From: Neisseria lactamica
GTDB taxonomy: Bacteria > Pseudomonadota > Gammaproteobacteria > Burkholderiales > Neisseriaceae
Length of the DNA: 5,436 bases
Assembly (NCBI GenBank): GCA_001067655.1
Contig: JUNU01000177.1
Coordinates: 1 to 5,436, forward strand
Direction of reading: 5' to 3'
Shown here: piece by piece, positions 4,279 through 5,436 of the stretch
How positions within the stretch are numbered: position 1 is the first letter of the stretch
Layout: every line of letters starts with the position of its first letter
The notes under the pieces: model-generated
The model's database searches: none
Told to the model about the DNA's origin: nothing
The model's input: only the letters and a program-made list of their open reading frames with translations
Made by a program: the position numbers and the translations under genes

Positions 4279-5349
4279 TTATAACCATTTTCTGCGTGAG
4301 AAGAAAATCAGCAGCCCGACGATGATGCACAGCATCACACCTAAAACGATAAAATAGCCGTAATGCCAATGCAGCTCGGGCATGTTGTCGAAGTTCATGC
4401 CGTAGATGCCCGTGATGACGGTCAGCGGCATGAAGATGATGGTGATGACGGTCAGGACGCGCATCTGCTGATTCATGCGGTTGGATTGGAAGGAAAGGTA
4501 GATGTCCATCATGCTCAACACCATATCGCGCGAGGCGTCGAGCGATTCGAGAAGCTGCATGTTGTGGTCGTACACGTCGCGCAGATATACGGTGGATTCG
4601 CCTTTGAAAATGGCAAAATCGCCGCGCACGGCAAGCTGATAGAACACGTCGCGCAAAGGCAAGAGCGTGCGGCGCAGGCGGACGGCATCGCGCTTGAGGC
4701 GGTGGATTTTACCCAGAATGTCGCTGTTTTCATTTTTAAACAGGGATTTGTCTATGGCTTCGACGCGGTTGTTGTACTCTTCCAAGACGATGAAATAGTC
4801 GTCCACGATGCGGTCGAGCAGGCAATAGGCGAGGAAGGCGGTGTTTTTGCCGAGGATGCCGCGCAGGTTCTCGCTCATTTGGCGGCGCAGCTGGCTGAAC
4901 AGCCCCAGCGGTTTTTGCTGGAACGACAACACGAAATCCTTGCCGATAATCAGATAAACTTGGTCGGAATTCAGTTTGCCGGCGGCGGTGTAGTGGTAGA
5001 CCTGCGCGGCGATAAACAGATAATTGTCGTAGTCTTCGATTTTGGGGCGCTGTTTGCGGCTGAGGATGTCTTCAATGACCAGCTCGTGGATGCCGTAAGG
5101 CTCCAGCGCGTGTTTGAGCAGCGCGGCGTCGTTGATGCCGACGAAATGCAGCCAGTTGGTCTGCCCCGCTTGCGGGCGGGCAATGTCGGGCAGTTTTTTA
5201 CCCGCGAGATAATCGTGTTGGGCAAACGTATCGGCGGAATAAAGCGTCTGGTGGATGGCGGAACGCGGCGCGTTGTCGGTATTGCTGCGGAGGACGGTTT
5301 GGTCTTGCGGGATTTCGGCTGGGTCTGCGCTGTTGGGCTGTTTGCTCAT
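4279..5349 (-). CDS. corA: Magnesium/cobalt channel CorA
   Basis: CorA is a pentameric inner-membrane channel, the main Mg2+ uptake route in many bacteria, which also passes Co2+ and Ni2+. The 356-residue protein has a long cytoplasmic N-terminal domain (about 1-295) ending in the stalk helix, with YLSFQSNRMNQQMRVLTVI (284-302) leading into the pore. The first membrane helix is about 298-315, followed by the signature YGMNF (316-320, GMN selectivity motif) and the acidic-polar loop DNMPELHWHYG. The second helix is about 331-350, and a basic tail RRKWL follows. The C-terminal third resembles the Thermotoga-type CorA more than a ZntB exporter. The start ATG at 5349 has no recognisable ribosome binding site, so the exact start is less sure than the identity. 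The 5' side lies almost directly against a Correia element. Confidence 0.95.
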   Translation of the reverse strand: MSKQPNSADPAEIPQDQTVLRSNTDNAPRSAIHQTLYSADTFAQHDYLAGKKLPDIARPQAGQTNWLHFVGINDAALLKHALEPYGIHELVIEDILSRKQRPKIEDYDNYLFIAAQVYHYTAAGKLNSDQVYLIIGKDFVLSFQQKPLGLFSQLRRQMSENLRGILGKNTAFLAYCLLDRIVDDYFIVLEEYNNRVEAIDKSLFKNENSDILGKIHRLKRDAVRLRRTLLPLRDVFYQLAVRGDFAIFKGESTVYLRDVYDHNMQLLESLDASRDMVLSMMDIYLSFQSNRMNQQMRVLTVITIIFMPLTVITGIYGMNFDNMPELHWHYGYFIVLGVMLCIIVGLLIFFSRRKWL

Positions 5350-5371
5350 AAAATGGGATAAGGCAGGATGG

Positions 5372-5398
5372 ATAATATATTTTTATATAGTGGATTAA
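5372..5398 (-). promoter_or_regulatory. Possible corA promoter overlapping the Correia end
   Basis: The minus strand carries TATTAT (5377-5372) and, inside the CREE terminal repeat, TTAATC (5398-5393), 15 bases apart. Both are imperfect and the spacing is short. A TATATA at 5389-5384 is an alternative -10. The corA start is only 36 bases from the element edge, so any promoter lies either in this short AT-rich gap or inside the CREE. Confidence 0.3.
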
Positions 5399-5436
5399 CT
5401 TTAAACCAGTACGGCGTTGCCTCGCCTTAGCTCAAA
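5386..5436 (+). mobile_element. Correia element (CREE), partial, cut by window end
   Basis: TATAGTGGATTAA (5386-5398) is the CREE terminal inverted repeat. The bases after it (TTTAAACCAGTACGG, then CGTTGCCTCGCCTTAGCTC) match the opposite CREE end from the one at 1-53. The two elements therefore have the same orientation. The rest of this element lies outside the window. TATATA across 5384-5389 fits a duplicated TA target. Confidence 0.9.

Noticed and set aside
4363..5361. Long plus-strand open frame of 332 codons opposite corA
   Set aside because: Its product is rich in H, V, D and Q runs with no recognisable domain, as expected for the antisense of a real gene. CorA on the other strand is recognisable end to end.
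1..5436. The two Correia ends as boundaries of a composite mobile island
   Set aside because: CREEs are non-autonomous miniature elements, the intervening genes are ordinary housekeeping genes with native DUS, and there is no transposase or integrase. An assembly break at repeats explains the pattern more simply.
1..5436. CRISPR array, tRNA, rRNA, riboswitch or toxin-antitoxin pair
   Set aside because: No spaced direct repeats, cloverleaf, rRNA signature, known aptamer core or TA gene pair was found on either strand by eye.

Overview
The window is a stretch of Neisseria chromosome, most likely from a commensal of the N. mucosa / N. sicca / N. macacae type. Two things point there. First, the 12-mer AGGTCGTCTGAA occurs six times exactly and four more times with one mismatch; this is the 'mucosa' dialect of the Neisseriaceae DNA uptake sequence (DUS), not the ATGCCGTCTGAA form typical of meningococcus and gonococcus. 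Second, both edges lie inside Correia elements (CREE), a miniature transposon family characteristic of Neisseria.

Layout. Bases 1-53 are one end of a CREE. A leftward block follows, read from high to low coordinates: tcdA (2857-2081), a four-helix membrane protein (2079-1606), its paralogue (1554-1096) and scpA (990-103). Its likely promoter is at about 2930. Facing away from it is a universal stress protein gene (3050-3514, + strand) with a perfect TATAAT box. A perfect 7+6+7 inverted repeat lies between the two divergent -10 boxes. The stress gene converges on a leftward acyl-CoA thioesterase gene (4149-3667), and a long hairpin made of two inverted DUS copies separates them as a bidirectional terminator. 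Further right, corA (5349-4279, leftward) encodes a Mg/Co channel. Its start lies only 36 bases from the edge of a second CREE (5386-5436).

Functionally most of this is housekeeping: tRNA modification (TcdA), chromosome condensation (ScpA), stress response (Usp), acyl-CoA turnover (hotdog thioesterase) and divalent metal uptake (CorA). The poorly understood part is the pair of duplicated small membrane proteins between tcdA and scpA. They share almost identical 5' ends but have diverged elsewhere, and I cannot assign them a function. I see no phage, toxin-antitoxin, CRISPR, RNA gene or complete insertion sequence. No gene-free stretch exceeds 300 bases; the longest is the divergent tcdA/usp region (about 190 bases). 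I did not find a convincing new multi-gene system. The best leads are the paralogue pair and the symmetric operator-like repeat.
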